A stretch of 19,168 bases of DNA from Betaproteobacteria bacterium UBA6910 (GTDB lineage Bacteria > Pseudomonadota > Gammaproteobacteria > Burkholderiales > UBA6910): contig DKBC01000341.1 of the NCBI GenBank assembly GCA_002451065.1, positions 1 through 19,168 of the forward strand, in the 5' to 3' direction. Under the pieces are notes generated by a model. That model searched no databases. It had not been told where the DNA came from and saw nothing but the letters and a program-made list of their open reading frames with translations. Below, one piece after another: positions 7,328 through 14,493 of this stretch; the stretch's first letter is position 1, and every line of letters starts with the position of its first letter. The position numbers were made by a program, and so were the translations under genes.

Positions 7328-7681
7328 ATGGAACATCCGCCCAGTTTTGACGATGGTCGACCGCCCTTCGATCACTACTTTGCACGGGGACTGATCGGCA
7401 AACTTGTCCTCGTCGGTGTTACGTACCTCAATCACAATGGCAAGGCGATCCAGCAGCGGCAGTTTCATGGTCGGGTCGAGGACGCTGACGCGCGACGCGG
7501 CATACGCCTCAGGTTGTTGGGGGAAAGAGCAGGGGAGGACTACTGGCTTCCACCAGACACGCGTAACTTTGAAAAGGCCCGCCCCGGCGAGTATCGTCTG
7601 CATTCCACCGGCGAAGTCGTAGAAGATCCTGATTACTTGTCCACGTGGACCGTTACGTCCCCTGAAAACGATGAGCGCTGA
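7328..7681 (+). CDS. uncharacterised small protein, paralogue of the gene at 24-386
   Basis: 117 residues from ATG 7328; the frame is open from GTG 7280, but the added residues look non-native. Residues about 24-105 match the first protein of the window in order: GKLVLVG-TY, QQRQ-HG, GI-LR, LPPDT, ARPGEYRLHSTGE and EDPDY. Here the DPD is followed by STWTV, the ending I associate with this family, and an N-terminal extension (PPSFDDGRPPFDHYFARG) precedes the core. No signal peptide, membrane segment or catalytic motif is visible. It probably forms a compact beta domain. Function unknown. Confidence 0.8.
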   Translation: MEHPPSFDDGRPPFDHYFARGLIGKLVLVGVTYLNHNGKAIQQRQFHGRVEDADARRGIRLRLLGERAGEDYWLPPDTRNFEKARPGEYRLHSTGEVVEDPDYLSTWTVTSPENDER

Positions 7682-7867
7682 CCGTCCATTCAACGTGCGG
7701 CTTCGGGCGCTGTTTGGCTTGCAGCGGGCCGAGGGGGCTGCCGATTGCCGCGACGCTCGGCGTCAAGAAGATGGCACCCTCGACAAGCCGGCTCGATCGG
7801 TCTCGCTTCTGCCAACGACTGGCGGGGGGCAGTTGCTGCCGTGACGGCACCCGGCAAGGAGGTAGCA

Positions 7868-8173
7868 ATGCCCAAGGGCTACTGGATCGTGCGCGTCGAT
7901 ATCGCCGATGAGGACAAATACAAGGCCTACATCGCGGCCAATGCCGAGCCCCTCAGGAAGCACGGCGCCCGCTTTCTGGTGCGGGCCGGGCGGTTCGAGA
8001 ATCCCGAGGGCACGAGCCGCGCCCGCAATGCGGTGATCGAGTTTCCCACCTATCGGGCGGCCCTCGACTGCTGGAATTCGCCTGAATACCAGCGGGCGAT
8101 CAAGTTGCGCCAGGACGTTTCCACCATCGATCTCGTCATCATCGAGGGCTACGAAGGCCCGCAGCCGGGCTGA
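7868..8173 (+). CDS. DUF1330 domain-containing protein
   Basis: 101 residues. The start is fixed by AGGAGGT just upstream of ATG 7868; the frame is open further upstream but that part is not protein-like. DUF1330 features are the opening GYWIVRVDI, YKAYIAAN-EPLRK-GARFLVRAG, then R-RNAVIEFP-Y-AAL-CW-SPEYQ-A and DLVIIEGY. This is a dimeric alpha/beta ferredoxin-like fold related to Dabb/ABM-type proteins; its enzyme activity is not established. The cupin gene starts 22 nt downstream with its own ribosome binding site, so the two form an operon. Confidence 0.94.
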   Translation: MPKGYWIVRVDIADEDKYKAYIAANAEPLRKHGARFLVRAGRFENPEGTSRARNAVIEFPTYRAALDCWNSPEYQRAIKLRQDVSTIDLVIIEGYEGPQPG

Positions 8174-8195
8174 AACGAACTGGAGGGGCCGGGAC

Positions 8196-8507
8196 ATGGC
8201 GGAATTTGATCGAGAGGCGGCGACCCGTGATTGGGCTTCGCGAGGCTTTAGCTGCGACTTGTGGGTGGATCCCCCCGGACAGCAGTGGGAGGACTTCGTG
8301 CACCACACGGACGAACTGGTGCTGGTGCTCGAGGGCGAAATGGAATTCGAAATCGCGGGCCGGGTCCATCATCCGAAGGCCGGAGAGGAGCTGTTCATTC
8401 CCGCCGGGGCGCGCCACTCCGTTCGCAATATCGGCGTCACCGTGGCCCGGTGGCTCTATGGTTACCGGAGTACCTCCGGCATCAACCGCCGCTCAACGCG
8501 CAAATGA
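8196..8507 (+). CDS. small single-domain cupin protein
   Basis: 103 residues, with GGAGGGG upstream of ATG 8196. The cupin core covers about 35-90: a first motif with HHTDELVLVLEGEMEFE and a second with GEELFIPAGARHSVRN. The candidate metal ligands H-H-x-x-E in motif 1 and H in motif 2 are present, so it may bind a metal. Small cupins of this type are usually of unknown substrate. Its last 26 nt overlap, tail to tail, the MoaD-like pseudogene on the minus strand. Confidence 0.93.
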   Translation: MAEFDREAATRDWASRGFSCDLWVDPPGQQWEDFVHHTDELVLVLEGEMEFEIAGRVHHPKAGEELFIPAGARHSVRNIGVTVARWLYGYRSTSGINRRSTRK

Positions 8508-8742
8508 TGTGAACAGTGTCCTCCGGGCGGGTCTGGTCGCTCAGGGTCCTGACCTGATCCTCGTTAATGAAAAGCATGATATGGCGGCGGATGGCATCCC
8601 GCTCGTCGATGATGCGGAAGCGAAGCCCGGGATGGCGCCGATCCAGCTCCGCCAGCATTTCACCGATGGTCGCACCGCCCGCAACCACGACCCCCTGGTG
8701 AGCGGTGTAGGACTATAGCGGCGTCGGGATATGCACTTTCAT
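8482..8742 (-). pseudogene. MoaD/ThiS-family sulfur-carrier-like gene split by an in-frame TAG
   Basis: The minus strand reads MKVHIPTPL from ATG 8742, then TAG (8713-8715), then continues in the same frame with SYTAHQG, GATIGEMLAELDRRHPGLRFR, and ends in the diagnostic Gly-Gly. MKVHIPTPL is the usual first strand of MoaD-like proteins and the joined length (about 85 codons) is normal for the family. The stop therefore interrupts an otherwise intact beta-grasp protein; a single C-to-T change from CAG would explain it. A GTG at 8688 could restart a fragment lacking the first strand, which I doubt would fold. ATG overlaps the TGA of the upstream BNR gene (ATGA), showing former translational coupling. 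Such proteins normally carry a C-terminal thiocarboxylate. Confidence 0.86.
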
Positions 8743-9212
8743 CTGGGCAGTTCGGCGACTTCTACCGGATAGATTTCCGGGAGATGGCGCGCAAGGCAGA
8801 TCCATTTCTCTCCTTCGCTCCTGCTCGCCCAGAGTTCCCCGCTGGTGGTGCCGAAGTACCGCCCGACGGGTTCGTGTGCATCGGCGGCCATAGCCTGCCG
8901 CTTGACGGTAAACCAGGCGCGCCGGGGAAGGCCAGCGTCGAGGCGTTTCCAGGTCTTCCGGAAGTCGGCGGAGCGGAATACGGTGGGACCGAGGTGGCCG
9001 GTGCGCGCCGCGATGAGGAGCGTCCGGCAATCTCGGGGGTCGAGCACCACGTGGTGCGTGGCATGACCCAGAAAGATCGGCTCGGAAAGCTTCCAGGCGC
9101 GGCGCGTCCCGTCGCCCCGCAGGATGAGGGCACCCTTGCGCATGCCCAGCAGGACGGCTACCCGACCGGTGGGGGGCGCCGGAGCGCGATCGCGGGAGCG
9201 CTTGGCAGCCGT
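8739..9212 (-). pseudogene. remnant of a BNR/WD40-like repeat (exo-sialidase-like) gene
   Basis: Homologues, from memory about 350-380 residues, pair with a MoaD-like gene. Here only both ends remain. The N-terminus has VAVLLG-RKGALIL, FLG, HHVVLDPRD-RTLLIA and GPTVFRS-D. The C-terminus has RLDAGLP-RAWFTVKRQAM, YFGTTSGELWAS, HLPEIY and VEVAELP. They are joined at FRKTWKR, a BNR motif, suggesting deletion between repeats. The native start seems to be ACG (9210-9212): a perfect GGAGG lies 6 nt upstream (9219-9223), and no ATG, GTG or TTG exists between the upstream stop (9264-9266) and ATG 9143, which lies inside the first beta strand. The intact family would be a beta-propeller; this remnant cannot form one. 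Confidence 0.8.
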
Positions 9213-9329
9213 GGTACGCCTCCGTGCAGTGGGTATGGGGGGAAGCCCATCGTAGACGCATTCCTACCGCGGCTGAAGCTTGCGGGTCAGCGGGAATACC
9301 TTTCACCCTGAAGGGGACTTTGCATCCGT

Positions 9330-9359
9330 AAGGCGAAAGTAAACCTATCGGACTAAGAT
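9330..9359 (+). promoter_or_regulatory. possible promoter of the FAD oxidoreductase gene
   Basis: TTGCAT (9330-9335), 18-nt spacer, TAAGAT (9354-9359). Only 3 and 4 of 6 bases match consensus, but the position fits a leader of about 20 nt before the GGAG ribosome binding site and ATG 9385. Confidence 0.3.
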
Positions 9360-9384
9360 CACGCATTACAACCTGGAGAACGAA

Positions 9385-10764
9385 ATGTCTACACACTACG
9401 ATGCCATCGTGGTCGGCGCCGGCCAGGCCGGGCCCTCCCTGGCGGTGCGTCTGGCCCGAGCCGGCCAAAAGACCGCAATCATCGAGCGCAACCGATTCGG
9501 CGGAACCTGCGTCAACACCGGCTGCATCCCCACCAAGACCCTGGTCGCCAGTGCCCGGGTTGCCCATGTGGCGCGGCGGGCGGCGGACTTTGGCGTTGCG
9601 GTCGGTGACGTCCGCGTGGACATGAGAGCGGTCAAGGCGCGCAAGGACGCGGTGGTGGAAGCGTCCCGCGGCGGTGTCACCGCCTGGCTGCGGGAAACCC
9701 CGGGCCTGACCGTGATCGGAGGCCATGCCCGGTTCGTCGCCGAGCGCACCCTGGAAGTGAACGGCGAGGCGCTCACGGCCGATAAGGTCTTCCTTAACGT
9801 GGGCGGGCGCCCCAGCGCGCCGCCCATCGAGGGGCTCGCCGATACGCCTTACCTCAACAGCTCGTCCATGATGCACGTGGACTTCCTTCCCGAGCACCTG
9901 CTGGTGGTGGGAGGAAGCTACATCGGGCTGGAGTTCGCGCAGATCTTCCGCCGCTTCGGCAGCCGGGTGACAGTGGTGGAAATGTCTCCGCGCCTCATTC
10001 CGGGGGAGGACCCGGACGTCTCGGACGCGATCCGCCAGGTCCTGGAGCGGGAAGGGATCACGTTTCACACCGGCGCGGAGTGCATCCGCGTCGGGAACAG
10101 CGGCCGCCGCGTCGTGCTCGGGGCGCGTTGCGACGAATCCCTGCCGAAGATCGAGGGCAGCCACCTGCTCATCGCCGCCGGCCGCCGCCCCAACACCCAT
10201 GATCTCGGGCTCGAGACTGCGGGCATCGAGACCGACCCGCAGGGGTACATCAAGGTGGACGACAGGTTCCGTACCAGCGCTCCCGGCGTATGGGCCCTGG
10301 GAGACGCCAACCGCCGGGGCGCCTTCACCCACACTTCCTACAACGACTACGAGATCGTGGCGGAAAACCTGCTCGACGGCGGCGACCGCAGCGTGAGCGA
10401 GCGCGTTCTCGGCTACGCGCTGTTCGTGGACCCGCCCCTGGGCCGGGTGGGCATGACCGAACAGCAGGTGAGAAAGTCCGGGAATCATGCCCTCATGGCC
10501 ACCATGCCCATGAGCCGCGTGGGACGCGCGAAGGAGCGCGGCGAGACTGACGGGTTCATGAAGGTTGTAGTGGAGGCGGATTCCAAGCAGATCCTCGGCG
10601 CGGCCATCTTCGGGATCGAGGGCGACGAGGTGATCCACATCTTCATTCAGGCGATGAATGCGCGGCTTCCCTATCCGGCCATCGAGCGGGCGATGCCGAT
10701 CCATCCCACGGTCGCGGAGCTTCTCCCTACGCTCCTGCAGCGGCTTCAGCCGCTGGACAAGTAG
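9385..10764 (+). CDS. class I pyridine nucleotide-disulfide oxidoreductase (FAD; mercuric-reductase-like)
   Basis: 459 residues; GGAG lies 7 nt before ATG 9385. FAD-binding GAGQAG is at 11-16 and the redox-active disulfide GGTCVNTGCIPTKT has C42 and C47. The NAD(P) Rossmann motif VVGGSYIGLEFAQ lies around 172-184, the second FAD motif at GVWALGDAN, and the dimerisation domain ends with HPTVAE (H440, E445), the catalytic pair shared with lipoamide dehydrogenase and glutathione reductase. It lacks the N-terminal heavy-metal domain and the C-terminal Cys pair of true MerA, so 'mercuric reductase' would be an over-call; the electron acceptor is unknown. Intact, and flanked on both sides by disrupted genes. 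It terminates in TAG. Confidence 0.95.
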   Translation: MSTHYDAIVVGAGQAGPSLAVRLARAGQKTAIIERNRFGGTCVNTGCIPTKTLVASARVAHVARRAADFGVAVGDVRVDMRAVKARKDAVVEASRGGVTAWLRETPGLTVIGGHARFVAERTLEVNGEALTADKVFLNVGGRPSAPPIEGLADTPYLNSSSMMHVDFLPEHLLVVGGSYIGLEFAQIFRRFGSRVTVVEMSPRLIPGEDPDVSDAIRQVLEREGITFHTGAECIRVGNSGRRVVLGARCDESLPKIEGSHLLIAAGRRPNTHDLGLETAGIETDPQGYIKVDDRFRTSAPGVWALGDANRRGAFTHTSYNDYEIVAENLLDGGDRSVSERVLGYALFVDPPLGRVGMTEQQVRKSGNHALMATMPMSRVGRAKERGETDGFMKVVVEADSKQILGAAIFGIEGDEVIHIFIQAMNARLPYPAIERAMPIHPTVAELLPTLLQRLQPLDK

Positions 10765-10850
10765 GCAGGAAGTCTGCGCTCCCCGGACGGGCATCGAAAT
10801 GCGGCCCACAGCACGCGGGGGCCACGGCACTCCGTAGCCGATCGAAGCGA

Positions 10851-11261
10851 GTGCCTAGGGAGAACGAGATCTACGTCAACCTCCCGGTAAAGAACCTCGA
10901 TCGGTCCATGGCTTTCTTGACCGGCCTGGGTTTCGCCTTCGAGCCGAAATTCACCAGCGACAGCGCCGCCTGCATGACCTTTGACCAGAACATTTTCGTC
11001 ATGCTGCTGGTCGAGAGTTTCCGCAAGACCTTCACCAGGTAGGCGCCGTGCGACGCGACCAAGAGCACCGCAGTCCTGGTATGCCCGTCGTGCGACAGCC
11101 GGTCGCAGATCGACGACCTTGTCGCGAAGGCCGCGGCTGTCGGAGGGGCCATCCCCGGGGTGGAGGACCACGGCTTCGGGTACGGCCACGCTTTCGAGGA
11201 TCTCGATAGCCGCGCCCGGGGGCTGATTTACACGGTGCGGGATGGAGAGGGCCAGGGCTGA
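10851..11261 (+). pseudogene. VOC/glyoxalase-bleomycin-resistance-like gene split by an in-frame TAG
   Basis: GTG 10851 begins PRENEIYVNLPVKNLDRS-AFLTGLGF, then C-TFDQNIFVMLL-ESFRKTFT, all typical of the N-terminal half of VOC proteins. A TAG at 11040-11042 interrupts. The same frame continues to TGA 11259 with CDATKSTAVLV, CDSRSQIDDLV, KAAAVGGAIPG and DHGFGYGHAFEDLD, the expected second half. Total length of about 136 codons is normal. CAG or AAG to TAG would explain the stop. The C-terminus also departs from the family: after EDLD the usual GH-WE (metal-ligand Glu) is SRARG. The gene therefore appears to be decaying rather than bearing one recent hit. The ribosome binding site is weak. Confidence 0.86.
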
Positions 11262-11339
11262 GGAGAAAACGCCGGGCCGGCTATCGCCCTATCAAGGGTG
11301 GCTTAAGGAAGGAATCTGAATTCGGTTTGATGCAGGCAC

Positions 11340-11906
11340 TTGGGGACTCGAATCGTCTGGTATGCTTGCAACTGGTCCCCCTACTTTCTCAAGGTTGCCG
11401 TTCCGGGCCAACGCCGACCGCCGGGCTTCGCGCCGGCATTCCGCCCGCTGATTTACTCCGGATCCAGATTGCTCCTGGTTGCCCTGATATCAATAGCGCT
11501 GGTCGGGCTCACGGCCCTCATGCACTACGAGGTGCTCCGGGGCCTCACTTGGACCCTCCCAGCCATGGCGATTCCACCCCGGACGAAAGTGCTGGTGGTG
11601 ATACTCGCCGAGTTCGTGGCTCACGTGCTTGAGATCACGGTCTACGGTCTCGCCATCCTGCTGCTGACGCATTGGAATCAGACGGGGTCGCTGTCGGGGG
11701 CTGGGGGGGCGACCGTATGGAATTGCATGTATTTCTCCGCTGAGACATTCACCTCGCTGGGGTTCGGCGACCTGGTGCCTGTCGGTTCTATCCGGCTGCT
11801 TGCAGGAGTGGAGGCCCTCAATGGCCTGCTTCTGATCGGCTGGTCGGCCTCCTATGCCTATATCGCCATGGAGCGGTTCTGGAGCGCAGGTGGCGACTCC
11901 TCCTGA
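11340..11906 (+). CDS. two-TM potassium-channel-like (Ion_trans_2) membrane protein
   Basis: 188 residues from TTG 11340, the first start after an in-frame TGA at 11328-11330. The first 40 residues are not membrane-like, so TTG 11469 (giving LLLVALISIALVGLTAL as the start) is a serious alternative. Hydrophobic helices are at about 44-63, 84-109 and 150-176. The pore loop carries TSLGFGD (138-144) in place of the classic TVGYGD, followed by LVPVGSIRLLAGVEALNGLLLIGWSASYAY. This variant belongs to a bacterial group usually annotated as ion channel; selectivity for K+ is not assured. It lacks the voltage sensor and any RCK domain. It sits 144 nt upstream of the DedA gene. Confidence 0.8.
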   Translation: MGTRIVWYACNWSPYFLKVAVPGQRRPPGFAPAFRPLIYSGSRLLLVALISIALVGLTALMHYEVLRGLTWTLPAMAIPPRTKVLVVILAEFVAHVLEITVYGLAILLLTHWNQTGSLSGAGGATVWNCMYFSAETFTSLGFGDLVPVGSIRLLAGVEALNGLLLIGWSASYAYIAMERFWSAGGDSS

Positions 11907-12050
11907 CCGGGCGCACCTGCCGAACCGCGGCAGGGCACCCACCGTCGGGACGCGGCGCGGCGTAATTGCCCTCACGAACCGGTCGAGAAGATCAGACCTT
12001 TGCGCCGCTCCATTCCTTTCCCCTCGAACCTTTGATCAGCGTCGAGCGCC

Positions 12051-12608
12051 ATGTCCCTGGAAGAGTTGATTTCAGCCTATGGGTATTGGGCGATTGCGGT
12101 GGGCACTTTCCTGGAAGGCGAAACGATACTTGTGCTGGGAGGCCTTGCGGCGCACCGAGGCTATCTTGACCTTCGATGGGTGGTGGCGTGTGCCTGCCTT
12201 GGCACCCTGATCGGGGACCAGCTCTTCTTCTACATCGGGCGCAGCACCGGACAAACTGTCCTCGACAGGAGGCCGGGCTGGAAAGGGAAGGCGGAGAAGG
12301 TATTTTCATTGATGAGCAAACATCAGAATCTGCTCATCCTGGGGTTTCGATTCCTTTATGGCCTGCGCATCGTCACGCCATTCGTGCTGGGGGCCAGCGG
12401 AATTGCGAGACTCCGGTTCGCAATCCTCAATGCTGCCGGTGCGCTTCTCTGGGCCGTCACCGTGGGCGTCATGGGATACCTGCTGGGCCACACGCTCGAG
12501 GTAATCATCGGTGACATCCAGCGATACGAGGTGTGGCTTTTCTTGGGAGTGGCAGCGGTTGGCGGGATGGTCTGGGCTTGTCGCCTGCTATGGAAAAGGA
12601 GAACATGA
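12051..12608 (+). CDS. DedA-family membrane protein
   Basis: 185 residues, inner membrane. DedA/SNARE-associated features: the N-terminal re-entrant region with LEGET (21-25) and LGGLAAHRGYL, GDQLFFYIGR, and the signature FRFLYGLRIVTPF (99-111), which includes the conserved arginines. Membrane helices follow to the basic end LLWKRRT. DedA proteins support membrane homeostasis and undecaprenyl-phosphate or phospholipid flipping in studied species; the specific substrate here is unknown. The ribosome binding site is weak, but ATG 12051 places the first helix correctly. It may be co-transcribed with the hypothetical gene at 12689. Confidence 0.94.
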   Translation: MSLEELISAYGYWAIAVGTFLEGETILVLGGLAAHRGYLDLRWVVACACLGTLIGDQLFFYIGRSTGQTVLDRRPGWKGKAEKVFSLMSKHQNLLILGFRFLYGLRIVTPFVLGASGIARLRFAILNAAGALLWAVTVGVMGYLLGHTLEVIIGDIQRYEVWLFLGVAAVGGMVWACRLLWKRRT

Positions 12609-12688
12609 GGCGGTGCGCCGGGACTGCCCAAGGGATGAACCCACCTAGCGGCCGGCGTTTTCCGACTTTCCACGCAGGAGAAAGACAC

Positions 12689-13108
12689 ATGTATCCATGG
12701 TTATGGTTTTGGGCGCCCCGTTTGCATTTTCCCTTCAGCGGTGACGTTGCCCAGGATATAGAGCCCAATACCAAGTGGTTCTTCGACGCGATTCGCCCCG
12801 ATGCGGGGGTCGCTTCGGTCGAAGAGCGGGCATTCGCGGTCGCCTCCTATGGCAGGCAGCTCGGACTGATCACCGAAGTCCTCCTGTCCCTGGCGGATCA
12901 GAAGGCGATCGATCCCGAAGGGGCCGGCCGGTCCCTAGAGCGACTTAAGTCCATTTACCGGGAAATCGAGGACCTGAAGAACGAGGACCTGGCGATTTCG
13001 GCGAACGCGGTGTCGGAAGAACTGGAGCGGCTGCGCAAGCGGAGTCCGGCGGAGTTCGCGCGCCTGATCGGGCGAATCGCGGCGGACCACGGGCCCAGCG
13101 CCGACTGA
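12689..13108 (+). CDS. conserved cytoplasmic hypothetical protein
   Basis: 139 residues from ATG 12689, chosen because AGGAG stands 8 nt upstream; the open frame extends upstream into the DedA gene without a better start. The N-terminus is strikingly aromatic (MYPWLWFWAPRLHFPFSG), followed by DVAQ-IEPNTKWFFDAI. The rest is predicted helical and charged (ERAFAVASYGRQLGLITEVLLSLADQ, LERLKSIYREIEDLKNE, ELERLRKRSPAEFARLIGRI). The 'YPWL-FWAP--HFP-SG' opening is, from memory, seen in unannotated proteobacterial proteins. There is no signal peptide. It may attach peripherally to membrane or to a partner via the aromatic end. Function unknown. Confidence 0.82.
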   Translation: MYPWLWFWAPRLHFPFSGDVAQDIEPNTKWFFDAIRPDAGVASVEERAFAVASYGRQLGLITEVLLSLADQKAIDPEGAGRSLERLKSIYREIEDLKNEDLAISANAVSEELERLRKRSPAEFARLIGRIAADHGPSAD

Positions 13109-13244
13109 TAGCGCCATCGGGCGAACTTGATTTTTTGCGCTGCCGCCCCGTCCGTGGCGAATGATGGCTCGCTGCCTCGGGACGCCGGCCCGCGCCGGAG
13201 GCGATTCCCGCGCGAATCGAGCGGCGACTTCCCTCACGAATCCC

Positions 13245-14360
13245 ATGTCTGATAGTCACGAGTCCGTTCTCTTTCCCGCGGACCATTTGCGGGAGTTTTC
13301 GACATCGGTCTTCAGGCGCTGCGGGATCCCGGAGGCGGACGCTATCCTGGCGGCGGATGTGCTGGCAAAGAGCGATCTGCGCGGCATCGACTCCCACGGC
13401 GTGGCGCGGTTGCGCAGCTATTACGAAATGCTCGATTCCGGGAGGATCAATCCCAGACCCAACATCCGGATCGTCCGGGAGAGAGGCAGCATCGCCACGG
13501 TCGATGGAGACAACGGCCTGGGCCTGGTGGTGGGGCCCAAGGCCAACGGGATCGCCATGGACAAGGCGGAACGGCACGGCTCGGGCTGGGTGAGCGTGTG
13601 CAACTCCAATCACTTCGGCATCGCCGGCTACTATCCCTTGCAGGCGCTGGAACGGGATCTCATTGGCTGGGCCATGAGCAACTCGACCAAGCTCGTCGCG
13701 CCGCTTTGGGGAGCGGAGAGGATGCTCGGGACCAATCCCATCGCCATCGCCTTTCCCGGCCACGAAGAGCCGGCCATCGTCATCGACATGGCGACCAGCG
13801 CCGTCGCCTACGGAAAAATCGAAATTGCGCTGCGGGCAAAGACCCCGGTTCCCAGGGGCTGGATTATTGACAAGAACGGTCGTGACACCACGGATCCGCG
13901 GGACATGATCCGTGGCGGCGCGCAGCTGCCCCTCGGCTCGGAACGGGCATTGGGCGGACACAAGGGCTACTGCCTGGGAGCCATGGCGGACATTCTGTGC
14001 GGCGTGCTGAGCGGCGCCAACTGGGGACCGTTCGCGCCGCCCTTTGCGCTGCGGCAGGAAATGCCCGGTCGCAGCGTGGGCAAAGGCATCGGCCATTTCT
14101 TCGGCGCGATGCAGATCGATGGCTTCATCGACAGGGACGAGTTCAAGAAGCGAATCGACGAATGGATCCGGGTCCTGCGCGACACCCGACCCGTACCCGG
14201 CACCGAGGGACCGCTTATTCCGGGGGACCCCGAGAGAGAGGCCGAGGCGGTTCGGCGCAGGCAGGGCATCCCTCTGCTGAAACCGGTGGTGGATGACTTG
14301 ATGGACGTCGCGAAGAAGGCCGGCATTCCTTTCGAAATGCCGGCAGCGGGGCGCCGCTAA
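13245..14360 (+). CDS. Ldh2/MDH2-family malate/L-lactate (sulfolactate-type) dehydrogenase
   Basis: 371 residues from ATG 13245; an in-frame ATG at 13161 would add 28 unconvincing residues, and no start has a good ribosome binding site. Family motifs: GIDSHGVARLR (47-57, His51 near the active site), DGDNGLG, SNHFGIAGYY with His123, TNPIAIAFPG, VIDMATSA-AYGKIE, GGHKGY and the closing GIPLL. These NAD(P)-dependent 2-hydroxyacid dehydrogenases have a fold unrelated to classical LDH/MDH. Possible substrates include malate, L-lactate, sulfolactate, ureidoglycolate and 2,3-diketogulonate; the sequence does not decide. No pathway partners lie beside it, so its role is probably general 2-oxoacid metabolism. 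Confidence 0.94.
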   Translation: MSDSHESVLFPADHLREFSTSVFRRCGIPEADAILAADVLAKSDLRGIDSHGVARLRSYYEMLDSGRINPRPNIRIVRERGSIATVDGDNGLGLVVGPKANGIAMDKAERHGSGWVSVCNSNHFGIAGYYPLQALERDLIGWAMSNSTKLVAPLWGAERMLGTNPIAIAFPGHEEPAIVIDMATSAVAYGKIEIALRAKTPVPRGWIIDKNGRDTTDPRDMIRGGAQLPLGSERALGGHKGYCLGAMADILCGVLSGANWGPFAPPFALRQEMPGRSVGKGIGHFFGAMQIDGFIDRDEFKKRIDEWIRVLRDTRPVPGTEGPLIPGDPEREAEAVRRRQGIPLLKPVVDDLMDVAKKAGIPFEMPAAGRR

Positions 14361-14493
14361 CGGCGAAAGCTGGAGGTTCGGTCCGGTGTATTGGTCGCAT
14401 TCCGACGTTGCGCGCCGCCGCCGACGGTGACCGGAGTGGGTGTTTGCTGTTACAGTTCGACTGATGATCGACATTAATTGGATGGGATTGCAG

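Noticed and set aside
9385..10764. Calling the FAD oxidoreductase mercuric reductase (merA)
   Set aside because: No N-terminal heavy-metal domain, no C-terminal Cys pair, no mer operon neighbours.
8713..10830. A 705-codon open frame on the minus strand opposite the FAD oxidoreductase
   Set aside because: Composition is that of an antisense shadow in GC-rich coding DNA (His/Arg/Gly/Pro-rich, no domain), while the plus strand encodes a motif-complete enzyme. It only happens to run in frame into the true MKVHIPTPL start of the MoaD-like gene.
8482..11261. TAG reassigned as a sense codon in this organism
   Set aside because: TAG terminates the MscS gene (3147-3149) and the FAD oxidoreductase (10762-10764) where the family ends are expected. 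Suppression at specific sites is not excluded but is not the simplest explanation.
11330..11632. Open frame from ATG 11330 with an upstream purine-rich AAGGAAGGA
   Set aside because: It overlaps the channel gene in another frame, its product has no membrane or domain character, and the spacing to the purine tract is too long.
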